Positions 1-5,283 of a stretch of 5,559 nt of DNA are shown in pieces. The notes beneath the pieces are model-generated. The model was not told the DNA's origin, made no database searches, and saw only the letters and a list, made by a program, of their open reading frames with translations. The translations under genes were made by a program, and so were the position numbers. The stretch's first letter is position 1; each line of letters starts with the position of its first letter. The stretch is from Planctomycetota bacterium (GTDB taxonomy: Bacteria > Planctomycetota > Phycisphaerae > Phycisphaerales > SM1A02). The DNA lies in NCBI GenBank assembly GCA_022567855.1, contig JADFGE010000218.1:1-5559 (forward strand), given 5' to 3'.

Positions 1-1037
1 AGATGCAGGCGCTTCTTCAGGGTCCGCAGGCGTACGAACCTGTCACCCTCGAAGTCGTCTCTGCCGAAGTCGTGATCGACCATCTTCCGGTACAACTCCT
101 CCATGCCCCGTTCAAGCGTGTAGTCGAGCCTGAAGTCGGGCAGAAGGCGGGACAGGAGGTCGAAGTTGACCCGGTAGTCGCGCGGGTCGTGCCCGGTCTC
201 GCCGGTGAAGACGAGGTCGGCCTTCGGCACGATGCGCCGGACGATTTCGGCCACGTCCCGCACTTGGTGGTTCTCGGCGTTCGCGCCGACGTTGACCGCC
301 CGGTTGCCGACCGCCGATTCCGGTGCCTCCATGAACGCGACGAACGCGGCGGCGATGTCGCGGCAGTGAATCAACGGCCGCCACGGCGTGCCGTCGCTCG
401 TGATCCGGATGTCGGACCGCGCCACGGCGCACGCCAGGAGGTCGAGATCGCCGACGGTCTCCCTGCGCCGCCGGAAGCTGCCCGCGACCTCAAGTTCATC
501 CAGCCCATCGATTTCCCCGAGGTAGTCCAGCAACGGCTGGATCAGCACCTCGGCCTCGGACAGCAAGAACCGTCCCACCTGCTTCCGATAGTCCTCGATC
601 GATCTCCGGATCTTCTCGGCGCTTTTGGCCCCAAACCCTTCCAGGGAAACGACCCGGTCTGCCTCGAGCGCCTCCTCCAGTTGATCGACGGTGGTAACGC
701 CCAGCTCGCTCCACAGCTTCTTGACTTTTTTCGGCCCGACGCCGTCGAGCTTCACCAACTCAGCCAGCGTACGGGGCACCTGGGCCGCCACCTCTTCCAG
801 GCGGCTCAGGCCTCCCGTCGAGATGAGCTCCTCGATATGGCCTGCGATGTCCTTGCCGACGGCCGGCAGATCCGTCAGATCCTCGCCGTCCTCGATCATG
901 CCCTCGAGCGATTGGGTCAGGCCGTTGATGGTCTGGATGGCGTTGCGGTAGGCACGGATGCGGAAAGGGTTGGATCCCTTGATCTCGAGCAGATCGGCCA
1001 ACTCGCCCAACACGGCCACGATCTCGATGTTTTCCAT
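1..1037 (-). CDS. polX: Chimeric ORF: N-terminal half of PolX family DNA polymerase fused in frame to C-terminal half of an NAD-dependent epimerase (partial, runs off left edge)
   Basis: Translated from ATG at 1037-1035, the frame is open for 345 codons to the edge of the window. Residues 1-201 look like bacterial/archaeal family X polymerase. They show the start MENIEIVAVL and an 8-kDa-like region with GSNPFRIRAYRNA. Three helix-hairpin-helix segments follow (DLPAVGKDIAGHI ~55-68, LDGVGPKKVKKL ~97-109, LEGFGAKSAEKI ~132-143). Next come the AGSFRRRRETVGDLDLL nucleotidyl-transfer motif and two of the metal-binding Asp (D197, D199). Intact PolX would continue with the rest of the palm, its third Asp and a PHP exonuclease domain. 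Instead, from about residue 202, the protein is the C-terminal part of an extended SDR epimerase/dehydratase: SDGTPWRPLIHCRDIA (~214-229), AVNVGANAENHQVRDVAEIV, DPRDYRVNFD and a final GMEELY/DFEGDRFVRL segment. The Rossmann GxxGxxG and YxxxK parts of an epimerase are missing. Neither half is complete, so I expect no normal activity from this product. An in-frame TGA at 1043-1041 precedes the ATG, which supports the start. The ribosome binding site is weak, so coupling to the upstream rhodanese gene is likely. Confidence 0.8.
   Translation of the reverse strand, partial: MENIEIVAVLGELADLLEIKGSNPFRIRAYRNAIQTINGLTQSLEGMIEDGEDLTDLPAVGKDIAGHIEELISTGGLSRLEEVAAQVPRTLAELVKLDGVGPKKVKKLWSELGVTTVDQLEEALEADRVVSLEGFGAKSAEKIRRSIEDYRKQVGRFLLSEAEVLIQPLLDYLGEIDGLDELEVAGSFRRRRETVGDLDLLACAVARSDIRITSDGTPWRPLIHCRDIAAAFVAFMEAPESAVGNRAVNVGANAENHQVRDVAEIVRRIVPKADLVFTGETGHDPRDYRVNFDLLSRLLPDFRLDYTLERGMEELYRKMVDHDFGRDDFEGDRFVRLRTLKKRLH
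428..445. other. PolX/epimerase join point
   Basis: On the minus strand the PolX motif GDLDLL ends at about base 435, and epimerase-like sequence (ACAVARSDIRITSDGT) follows with no change of frame. The LLACA residues at the join would suit either family: PolX commonly has a hydrophobic run after GDLD, and epimerases have a similar run before the SDGTPWRP motif. The exact crossover is therefore uncertain by a few codons, and a short microhomology is possible. By eye the epimerase side (1-430) has slightly higher GC at third codon positions than the PolX side. That would fit two sources but is weak evidence. Confidence 0.6.
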
Positions 1038-1040
1038 CTT

Positions 1041-1509
1041 TCAGGCCTGCCGTTCCCGGCTGAGCAGTGCACGACGCATCTGGATCACGGGAGGTCCACG
1101 CCCGCAGCCCGCCCCGCAGCGTTCGCACGTCGGAGAAACCGAGCTGCAGCAGGCGTTTGCTCATGGCGTTGGCCTTGGGATCGTTGTAGTCGTCGCCGTA
1201 GACGATGAGCACGTCGTAGCCGTTGAGCTTGCTCTTGTTGTCGGCGAGGTGCTGGAAGGGCAGGCTGATGGCCCCGGGGATGTGGCCGAGGCGAAAGTCG
1301 CGGTCGCTGCGGGGATCGACATACGTCCCGGTCGTGGTTCCGCCCAGGCCCAGTAGCTTCGCCTGGCCTTGGACCAATTCCTGAGCGTCGATCGGGTTGA
1401 CCAGGACCAGGTCGCGATCGCTGGTCGTGTTCGTGCAACTGATGACGGCCAGGGTTGCGGCGATGACGGCAACGGCGGTGCCGGCCCGGCGAACTGTCGA
1501 GAAGGTCAT
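1041..1509 (-). CDS. Rhodanese-like domain lipoprotein lacking the catalytic cysteine; 3' end probably frameshifted
   Basis: The start is ATG at 1509-1507, with GGAG eight bases upstream. Residues 1-25 form a lipoprotein signal: RR, a hydrophobic stretch and lipobox VISC with Cys25, so the protein is probably lipid-anchored on the outside of the cytoplasmic membrane. The rhodanese fold is recognisable from VDPRSDRDFRLGHIPGAISLP (~64-84) and from LRGGLRAW near residue 138. The loop that carries the active Cys in sulfurtransferases reads LIVYGDDYNDPKA (~101-113) and has no Cys, so sulfur transfer is unlikely; a binding or structural role is my inference. After W138 (bases 1098-1096) the literal frame has no stop until 762-760, deep inside PolX. 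The other two frames stop at 1087-1085 and 1043-1041. A one-base indel near 1090-1098 would restore a normal end, and the second option ends three bases before the PolX ATG. I place the end at 1041 on that basis; the uncorrected frame spans 760-1509. Confidence 0.7.
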
Positions 1510-1535
1510 GGTGTGATCTCCATCCATCCCACGTA

Positions 1536-1553
1536 CCAAGGCATTGTCCTTGG
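1536..1553 (-). promoter_or_regulatory. Small hairpin in the rhodanese leader
   Basis: CCAAGG (1536-1541) and CCTTGG (1548-1553) form a 6-bp inverted repeat with a 6-base loop, 27 bases upstream of the rhodanese ATG and next to a run of seven G on the plus strand. It would fall in the 5' leader of the minus-strand transcript. It may affect translation or mRNA stability, or it may be chance. Nothing ties it to a known riboswitch. Confidence 0.3.
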
Positions 1554-1581
1554 GGGGGAATAGGGAACTCTCAGGGCCCGT

Positions 1582-1594
1582 TTGTAGTCTACAA
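1582..1594. promoter_or_regulatory. Perfect 13-bp palindrome, candidate operator in the divergent promoter region
   Basis: TTGTAG-T-CTACAA is a perfect dyad with one central base. It lies in the 210-bp gap between the divergently transcribed rhodanese gene (start 1509) and DsbD-N gene (start 1720), about 70 bp from one start and 125 bp from the other. Such symmetry suits a dimeric helix-turn-helix repressor. The TGTAG half-site loosely recalls BlaI/MecI-type operators, but the arrangement differs and no regulator gene is in view, so I do not assign a family. It may control one or both transcripts. Confidence 0.4.
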
Positions 1595-1646
1595 CGGCGG
1601 GCGGAAACGGTGGCGGTCATGGAATGGGAACGGCGTGAGCCACCTC

Positions 1647-1652
1647 TATATA
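1647..1652 (+). promoter_or_regulatory. Possible -10 element for the DsbD-N/redoxin operon
   Basis: The only AT-rich spot in the divergent gap is the CTATATAGTT stretch at about 1645-1654, about 70 bp upstream of the GTG start, containing TATAGT-like hexamers. I see no convincing -35 at 16-18 bp spacing, so this is a weak call based on composition and position. Confidence 0.2.
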
Positions 1653-1719
1653 GTTGGAATGAGGGCAGCGGTCTTGGCGGGCTGCCAGCACGCCCGAGAT
1701 TCTTGGCGAGGGAGCGGCG

Positions 1720-2685
1720 GTGCGTTACATCGGACCCAGGAAAAGTTGGCTTGGTGGAGGCGTGTTGGGCGGACTGATGCTCGCGGTCAGCTCGGTGGCC
1801 TATGGGCAGGATCCGTCGGGGCAGGGCGCGGGCCGCAAGTCGGCTGAGGAGCTGGTGGCGGTGCGGACGGTCGTGGACGTGGCGTCGATCGCCCCTGGTC
1901 AGACGTTTCATCTGGCCGTGATCTTCGATATCGAGCCGCAATGGCATATTTACTGGAAGAATCCAGGCGAAGGCGCGCCGCCGCCGACCCTTGCGATCGA
2001 AGTACCAAAGGGGTTTGAGGTCGGGGAGGTGCGTTGGCCTCGCCCCATCGTCGTTCAGTCGCCGATCGGGCCGACGTATGTCTACGAAAACCAAGCGGCG
2101 CTGTTTGTGCCGATTACGGCGCCTGATGACCTCATGGACGGGAGCGCGACGATCCGGGCCGACATCCGCTGGGCGGTGTGCAAGGCGGTGTGTCTGCTGG
2201 GTCGCGGCCGGTGGAGCGTGGACGTAAGGACGGTCAGCGCCGATTCGCAGACCGATCCCGTACCTGTTTCGGCGGCTGATCCCGTCCTGGCGAGACTCAA
2301 GAAGCGGCTTCCGGAGCCGTTGGCCAAGGCTGCGGGCGGTTCGGCTGACTTCGACGGCACGACGCTGACCATCACCGGCCCGGCGATGGGCCGATCTGTT
2401 TTGACGTTCTTCCCCGGCGCTACGCCCGGCGTCTCCTACGCTGATCCAACCGTCACCATCGAGGCAGATCGGTTTCGCGTGGAAGTCGCCGTTCAAATCG
2501 ATCGTCGAAACACGCTGGGCAAGCGGGTCGTGCTGAGCGGTCTGGTTGCGCTCGGCCCCGAAGACGACGATCCGTCCTACGATTTTGAGGTTGAACACTC
2601 GAATGACGATCGCCCGCAGTCCCGATTCCATCGGGATCGCGGCCAAAGAAAAAGTAGTGGTATATTGGACTCAAACGGAGCCTGA
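1720..2685 (+). CDS. Secreted protein with stand-alone DsbD N-terminal (disulfide reductase/corrector) domain
   Basis: Starts at GTG 1720, preceded by GAGGGAG (1708-1714) five bases upstream; 321 residues. Residues 1-30 are a signal peptide: basic RK, hydrophobic LGGLMLAVSSVA, likely cleavage after AYG. The mature part matches the DsbD N-terminal domain family: APGQTFHLAVIFDIEP (~58-73), the WHIYWKNPGEG motif (~75-85), PPTLAIEVPKGFEV, and a Cys pair WAVCKAVC (C154 and C158), the C-x3-C arrangement used for thiol-disulfide exchange. The electron-carrying membrane segments and thioredoxin domain of full-length DsbD are absent, so the protein must receive or pass electrons through a partner. The redoxin encoded 3 nt downstream is the obvious candidate. 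The conserved part seems to end at PSYDFEVE (~residue 293). The last ~28 residues are polar and low in complexity, and their DNA contains an inverted repeat, so this tail is probably not a functional domain. Confidence 0.85.
   Translation: MRYIGPRKSWLGGGVLGGLMLAVSSVAYGQDPSGQGAGRKSAEELVAVRTVVDVASIAPGQTFHLAVIFDIEPQWHIYWKNPGEGAPPPTLAIEVPKGFEVGEVRWPRPIVVQSPIGPTYVYENQAALFVPITAPDDLMDGSATIRADIRWAVCKAVCLLGRGRWSVDVRTVSADSQTDPVPVSAADPVLARLKKRLPEPLAKAAGGSADFDGTTLTITGPAMGRSVLTFFPGATPGVSYADPTVTIEADRFRVEVAVQIDRRNTLGKRVVLSGLVALGPEDDDPSYDFEVEHSNDDRPQSRFHRDRGQRKSSGILDSNGA
2620..2636. repeat. Inverted repeat in the 3' end of the DsbD-N gene
   Basis: TCCCGAT (2620-2626) and ATCGGGA (2630-2636) form a perfect 7-bp stem with a 3-base loop. 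It falls in the poorly conserved C-terminal tail of the DsbD-N protein, about 50 bp before the redoxin start. It could be a small dispersed repeat captured by the reading frame, or an mRNA hairpin that adjusts expression between the two genes. Confidence 0.4.
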
Positions 2686-2688
2686 GCT

Positions 2689-3312
2689 ATGAAACGACGA
2701 ACGAGCGTATTGGGGTTGATGGGGTTGGTGGGGTTGATCGTGGCGGCGCTCGGCATGACGGCCGGCACGTTAGACCAAGGCAAGGCGAAACTTGGCGAGA
2801 AGGCGCCGAACTTCACCTTGACGGACACGAACGGCCAGGAGCGAAGCCTGTCGGACTATAAGGGCCGGATCGTCGTCATTGAGTGGATCAATCCGGAGTG
2901 CCCGGATGTGAGGCACTGCTACCAGACCAAGGCCATGCAGGGCGCGTACAAGAAGGTGAAACAGTTGGACAAAGGTGTAGCGTGGTTGGCCGTCAACTCG
3001 ACACAAGGCACGACGGCGCAGGCGAACAAAATGTGGATCTCGAAGTACGACCTGAAGTACCCGTTTCTGCTGGATAAACGCGGGATGGTGGGTCGTCTTT
3101 ATGATGCCCGCCGAACGCCGCACATGTTCGTGATCGACAAAGAAGGGGTAATTCGGTATACGGGAGCGATCGACGACAACCGCCTCCTACACAAGCGACC
3201 GGAGGAGATCACCAACTATGTGGTGAACGCGGTGAAGCAACTTGTCGAGGGGGAAACGTTGACGCCGGATTCGACGAAGCCGTACGGCTGCACGATCAAG
3301 TACTCGCGGTAG
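2689..3312 (+). CDS. Membrane-anchored or secreted redoxin (AhpC/TSA-Redoxin, thioredoxin fold)
   Basis: Starts at ATG 2689 with GGAG at 2677-2680, eight bases upstream and inside the last codons of the DsbD-N gene. The two genes are 3 nt apart, so coupled translation is likely. The protein has 207 residues. Residues 1-26 form a signal or anchor segment (MKRRT, then a run of Leu, Val and Gly). The redoxin domain begins at KLGEKAPNFTLTDTNGQ (~34-50). Next is the beta strand IVVIEWINPECP with the likely active Cys71 and a second Cys77 (CPDVRHC). The cis-Pro loop of the thioredoxin fold is RRTPHMFVID (~141-150). The C-terminus TKPYGCTIKY carries a third Cys201, typical of secreted redoxins I associate with Planctomycetes. 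The spacing between C71 and C77 is not the CxxC of thioredoxin, so a peroxiredoxin-like or resolving-Cys mechanism is possible. The substrate is unknown. The context implies envelope thiol redox work with the DsbD-N protein. Confidence 0.85.
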   Translation: MKRRTSVLGLMGLVGLIVAALGMTAGTLDQGKAKLGEKAPNFTLTDTNGQERSLSDYKGRIVVIEWINPECPDVRHCYQTKAMQGAYKKVKQLDKGVAWLAVNSTQGTTAQANKMWISKYDLKYPFLLDKRGMVGRLYDARRTPHMFVIDKEGVIRYTGAIDDNRLLHKRPEEITNYVVNAVKQLVEGETLTPDSTKPYGCTIKYSR

Positions 3313-3363
3313 GCGCCAGCGCAGCCGCAAGCAACTTATACGCATCGCCATTGATCCGCAGGC

Positions 3364-3436
3364 GGGTGCCATGCTTCGACCCTTTTAGGGCAAAGCATGC
3401 TTCACCCCGACCGGTCGGGGATGAAGCATGGCGCCC
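3364..3436. repeat. Nested four-arm palindromic element (REP/REPIN-like candidate)
   Basis: The arms CATGCTT and AAGCATG alternate four times in 73 bp. The outer arms 3364-3377 and 3423-3436 pair at 13 of 14 positions, the exception being a possible G-U pair. In the alternative fold, 3370-3376 pairs with 3393-3399 around an inner CCCT/AGGG hairpin. The segment 3396-3412 pairs with 3413-3430 in a 17-bp stem (CATGCTTCA plus CCCCGACC) with one bulged A and no loop. The element could thus form one long cruciform or two side-by-side hairpins. It lies 51 bp past the redoxin stop, where it may protect or end the transcript, although no T run follows. Its design resembles dispersed bacterial REP pairs; copy number elsewhere is unknown from this window. 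Confidence 0.65.
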
Positions 3437-3477
3437 GGTCAACGCCTGAGAATTACTTAGGATTCGTATTACAAGAC

Positions 3478-3507
3478 AAAAGAAGCCCGAGCGGGGCTTC
3501 TTTTTTT
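3478..3507. terminator. Bidirectional intrinsic terminator between redoxin and dnaN
   Basis: AAAAGAAGCCC (3478-3488) and GGGCTTCTTTT (3494-3504) form a perfect 11-bp stem with a 5-base loop. T runs to 3507 on the plus strand, and the A run on the other arm supplies a U tract for minus-strand transcripts. It sits between the convergent redoxin (ends 3312) and dnaN (ends 3527) and can serve both. Confidence 0.9.
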
Positions 3508-3526
3508 CTCAAACTCGGCCGGGGTT

Positions 3527-4639
3527 CTATTGCAGGTTGACGGGCATGATGACGTAGGTGAACTCGCCGTTGGTCCTGAGCACGCCGGGCTTGTTCGGGG
3601 CCTTGAGCTCGATGGTGACCTTGGCGCCGTCGATGACCGCGAGGGCGTCGGTGATGAAGCTGGGATTGAAGCCGATCTCGAGCGGTTCGCCCTGATAGTC
3701 GTCGAGCTTGATCTCGACGGTGGCCTCGCCCATCTCCGGCGCTCGGCTGCTGAGCGTGAGCTTGTCGTTCTCGAAGCTCAAACGGACCCCTTTGGACTCT
3801 TCATTGGTGAGGAGGGCGGCGCGTCGGATCGCGCTGGAGAGCGTCGCCGTGTCGAACGTGACCTTCTTGTCCTGGTCCTTGGGGATGACGTCGTCGAACG
3901 GAGGGAACGCCCCCTCCACGAGCGTGCTGGACAGCATGGCGGCATCGGGGCCTTCGCCCACCGCGAGGCGGATTTGATTCTCCTCGACGGCGATGCGCAC
4001 GGTGGCGTCGGGATCGTCCACGAGTTTGGTGACAAGCTTCAGCGCTTTGCTGGGGATGATGCACGAGCAATCGCCTTCGCCGGCGAGGCAGTCACCTTTG
4101 GCCAGGGCCAGACGTCGGCCGTCGGTGGCCACGAGGCGAAGTAGCTTCCCCCGGCGGTCAAACAGCACGCCGTTGATCGCATAGCGGCTGTGCTCGGCCG
4201 CAGCGGCAAACAAGGTCCGCGCGATCAACCGCTGGAGGGTTCCGGCCAAGATTTCACAATCGACCGTCGCGTCGCCGAACTCCGAGACAGGCGGAAACTC
4301 GCTCGGGTCGTAACCAAACACCTTGAAGTGCGAGTCGGCGCCGCGGATGTGCACAGCGTGGTTCTCGGTTTCAAAAGTGAGCGTGGGATCATCACACGCG
4401 CGCACGATCTGCGTCATCTTGTCGGCAGGGATGAGGGCCTCGCCGGGCTGCTCGACATCAACCTGCTCGACACCGAGGCGAATGCTGACCTGCAAGTCAG
4501 TGGCGGCGAGCACCAACAAGCCCTCGGTGGCGGTGAGCTTGAGGCATCGCAAAACCGGAGTCGGGGTTCGGGTTGGGACCACGCCGCCGACAATGTTGAG
4601 CGCATCAACAAGCGCGGCACGTTCGCAAAGCACTTTCAT
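3527..4639 (-). CDS. dnaN: DNA polymerase III beta subunit (sliding clamp)
   Basis: Complete gene of 370 residues, the usual clamp length. The product forms the ring-shaped dimer that tethers replicative polymerase to DNA. The start MKVLCERAALVDAL at ATG 4639-4637 matches the normal clamp N-terminus and has GAGGG about ten bases upstream. The frame is open further upstream, to 4831, but that extension has no family resemblance. Domain I contains PVLRCLKLTATEGLLVLAATDLQVSI (~28-53). Domain II contains FPPVSEF (~115-121), a GVLFDRRG segment and the signature LVATDGRRLAL (~169-179). Domain III contains EGAFPPFDDVIPK (~242-254) and the terminal TYVIMPVNLQ, equivalent to the MPM-type tail that lines the partner-binding pocket. 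The DCLAGEGDCSC stretch (~183-193) is unusually Cys-rich for a clamp. No dnaA or recF is adjacent; transketolase lies divergently upstream. The shared terminator at 3478-3507 ends the transcript. Confidence 0.97.
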   Translation of the reverse strand: MKVLCERAALVDALNIVGGVVPTRTPTPVLRCLKLTATEGLLVLAATDLQVSIRLGVEQVDVEQPGEALIPADKMTQIVRACDDPTLTFETENHAVHIRGADSHFKVFGYDPSEFPPVSEFGDATVDCEILAGTLQRLIARTLFAAAAEHSRYAINGVLFDRRGKLLRLVATDGRRLALAKGDCLAGEGDCSCIIPSKALKLVTKLVDDPDATVRIAVEENQIRLAVGEGPDAAMLSSTLVEGAFPPFDDVIPKDQDKKVTFDTATLSSAIRRAALLTNEESKGVRLSFENDKLTLSSRAPEMGEATVEIKLDDYQGEPLEIGFNPSFITDALAVIDGAKVTIELKAPNKPGVLRTNGEFTYVIMPVNLQ

Positions 4640-4677
4640 GATCGGTGAGCCCTCATTGATCTTGTTCAGAGGCCCAG

Positions 4678-4686
4678 AGTGTAACA
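4678..4686 (-). promoter_or_regulatory. Candidate extended -10 promoter element for dnaN
   Basis: On the minus strand the sequence reads TGTTACACT, a TGn extended -10 followed by TACACT (4 of 6 to TATAAT), about 39 nt upstream of the dnaN ATG. No good -35 is visible, which extended -10 promoters tolerate. Confidence 0.35.
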
Positions 4687-4766
4687 AGCGCGACCGCGGA
4701 CGCGAGCGGACAACGAGCAGCATCGGCGAGGCCCTGGTTTTCTGAGGCCTAGAGGCGACTTTCGCG

Positions 4767-4782
4767 GCCTGTCCCGACAGGC
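4767..4782. repeat. Short perfect hairpin in the dnaN/transketolase divergent region
   Basis: GCCTGTC (4767-4773) and GACAGGC (4776-4782) form a 7-bp stem with a CC loop, near the middle of the 269-bp divergent gap. It lies upstream of both candidate promoters. It could be an operator, a leftover terminator or chance in GC-rich DNA. Confidence 0.35.
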
Positions 4783-4810
4783 TATCCACGACCGGTTCAG
4801 CGCGCCCGGT

Positions 4811-4839
4811 TTGCTTCGGCGGGCGGTCCATGAGATACT
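4811..4839 (+). promoter_or_regulatory. Candidate sigma70-type promoter for transketolase
   Basis: TTGCTT (4811-4816) and GATACT (4834-4839) are separated by exactly 17 bp, and the -10 is about 70 nt upstream of the transketolase ATG. The -35 matches 3 of 6 and the -10 matches 4 of 6 consensus bases, so position and spacing carry most of the weight. Confidence 0.35.
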
Positions 4840-4860
4840 ACGGGGCTCAGCAGGCCGAAG

Positions 4861-4875
4861 CCGGCCGAGGGCCGG
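4861..4875 (+). promoter_or_regulatory. GC-rich hairpin in the transketolase leader
   Basis: CCGGCC (4861-4866) and GGCCGG (4870-4875) form a 6-bp all-GC stem with a GAG loop, in a stretch repeating GGCCG-like words between the candidate promoter and the ribosome binding site. It may influence leader structure; no known riboswitch is recognised. Confidence 0.25.
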
Positions 4876-4908
4876 TCGAGGCCGTACGCCCATTAGGAAA
4901 GGAAGTCG

Positions 4909-5283
4909 ATGTCGTTTGAAGCTGCCGTCCACGCCAAAGCCATCCAGCTCGATCACGTTTGCCTGGACATGTGCGCCGCTGCGGGCAGTGGGCACCCCAC
5001 CAGTGCATTGAGCCTGGGACATCTGGTGACGGTCCTCTTGTATCACAGCATGCGCTGGCTGCCGGAGCATCCTCGGTACCCCGGATCCGACCGTCTGGTT
5101 CTGTCCGAGGGGCATGCGGTGCCCATTATCTACGCGGCGCTGGCGGATCTGGGGGCGATGGTCGGAGAAGGCGACGAGGCGCGTCCGGCGGTGGATTCGG
5201 GAGATCATCTCAACGTCATGGCGATCAGCCCCATTATAGGTGATTATGGGTGGTTCCGCCTGACGACGAGCTATGCCAGTTCC
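4909..5283 (+). CDS. tkt: Transketolase N-terminal fragment, truncated by foreign sequence
   Basis: Starts at ATG 4909, preceded by the purine-rich site AGGAAAGGAAG (4895-4905) three to four bases away. Residues 1-93 are the beginning of a thiamine-diphosphate transketolase: KAIQLDHVCLDMCAAAGSGHPTSALSLGHL (~10-39) with the conserved GSGHP, then a LYHSMRW segment and DRLVLSEGHAVPIIYAAL (~61-78) with the SEGH motif. Transketolase moves two-carbon units between sugar phosphates in the pentose phosphate pathway. After GEGDEARP (residue 93, base 5187) the expected family sequence, which leads to the DGHP and GDG cofactor-binding regions, is replaced by ~32 unrelated residues and a stop at 5281-5283. 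Full-length enzymes have about 600-680 residues, so this copy cannot bind cofactor or act. The promoter and ribosome binding site look intact, so the break is likely recent or artificial. Confidence 0.8.

Noticed and set aside
3..1208. 401-residue plus-strand open frame
   Set aside because: It lies opposite the PolX/epimerase and rhodanese genes, has no recognisable motifs and is Arg/Leu/Pro-rich as expected for the antisense of GC-rich coding DNA.
1510..2646. Minus-strand upstream part of a 628-codon frame joined to the rhodanese
   Set aside because: This extension is antisense to the well-supported DsbD-N gene and Arg/Pro-rich. The lipoprotein signal and ribosome binding site at 1509 give the real start.
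3530..4144. 204-residue plus-strand frame opposite dnaN
   Set aside because: It is a shadow of dnaN with no family features.
4782..4790. DnaA-box-like CTATCCACG near dnaN
   Set aside because: It matches only 7 of 9 positions, is a single copy and has no AT-rich unwinding region, so it is not evidence for an origin.
4640..4831. 64-residue N-terminal extension of DnaN
   Set aside because: It is not clamp-like. The canonical clamp N-terminus and a ribosome binding site fix the start at 4639, and the extension would cover the promoter region.
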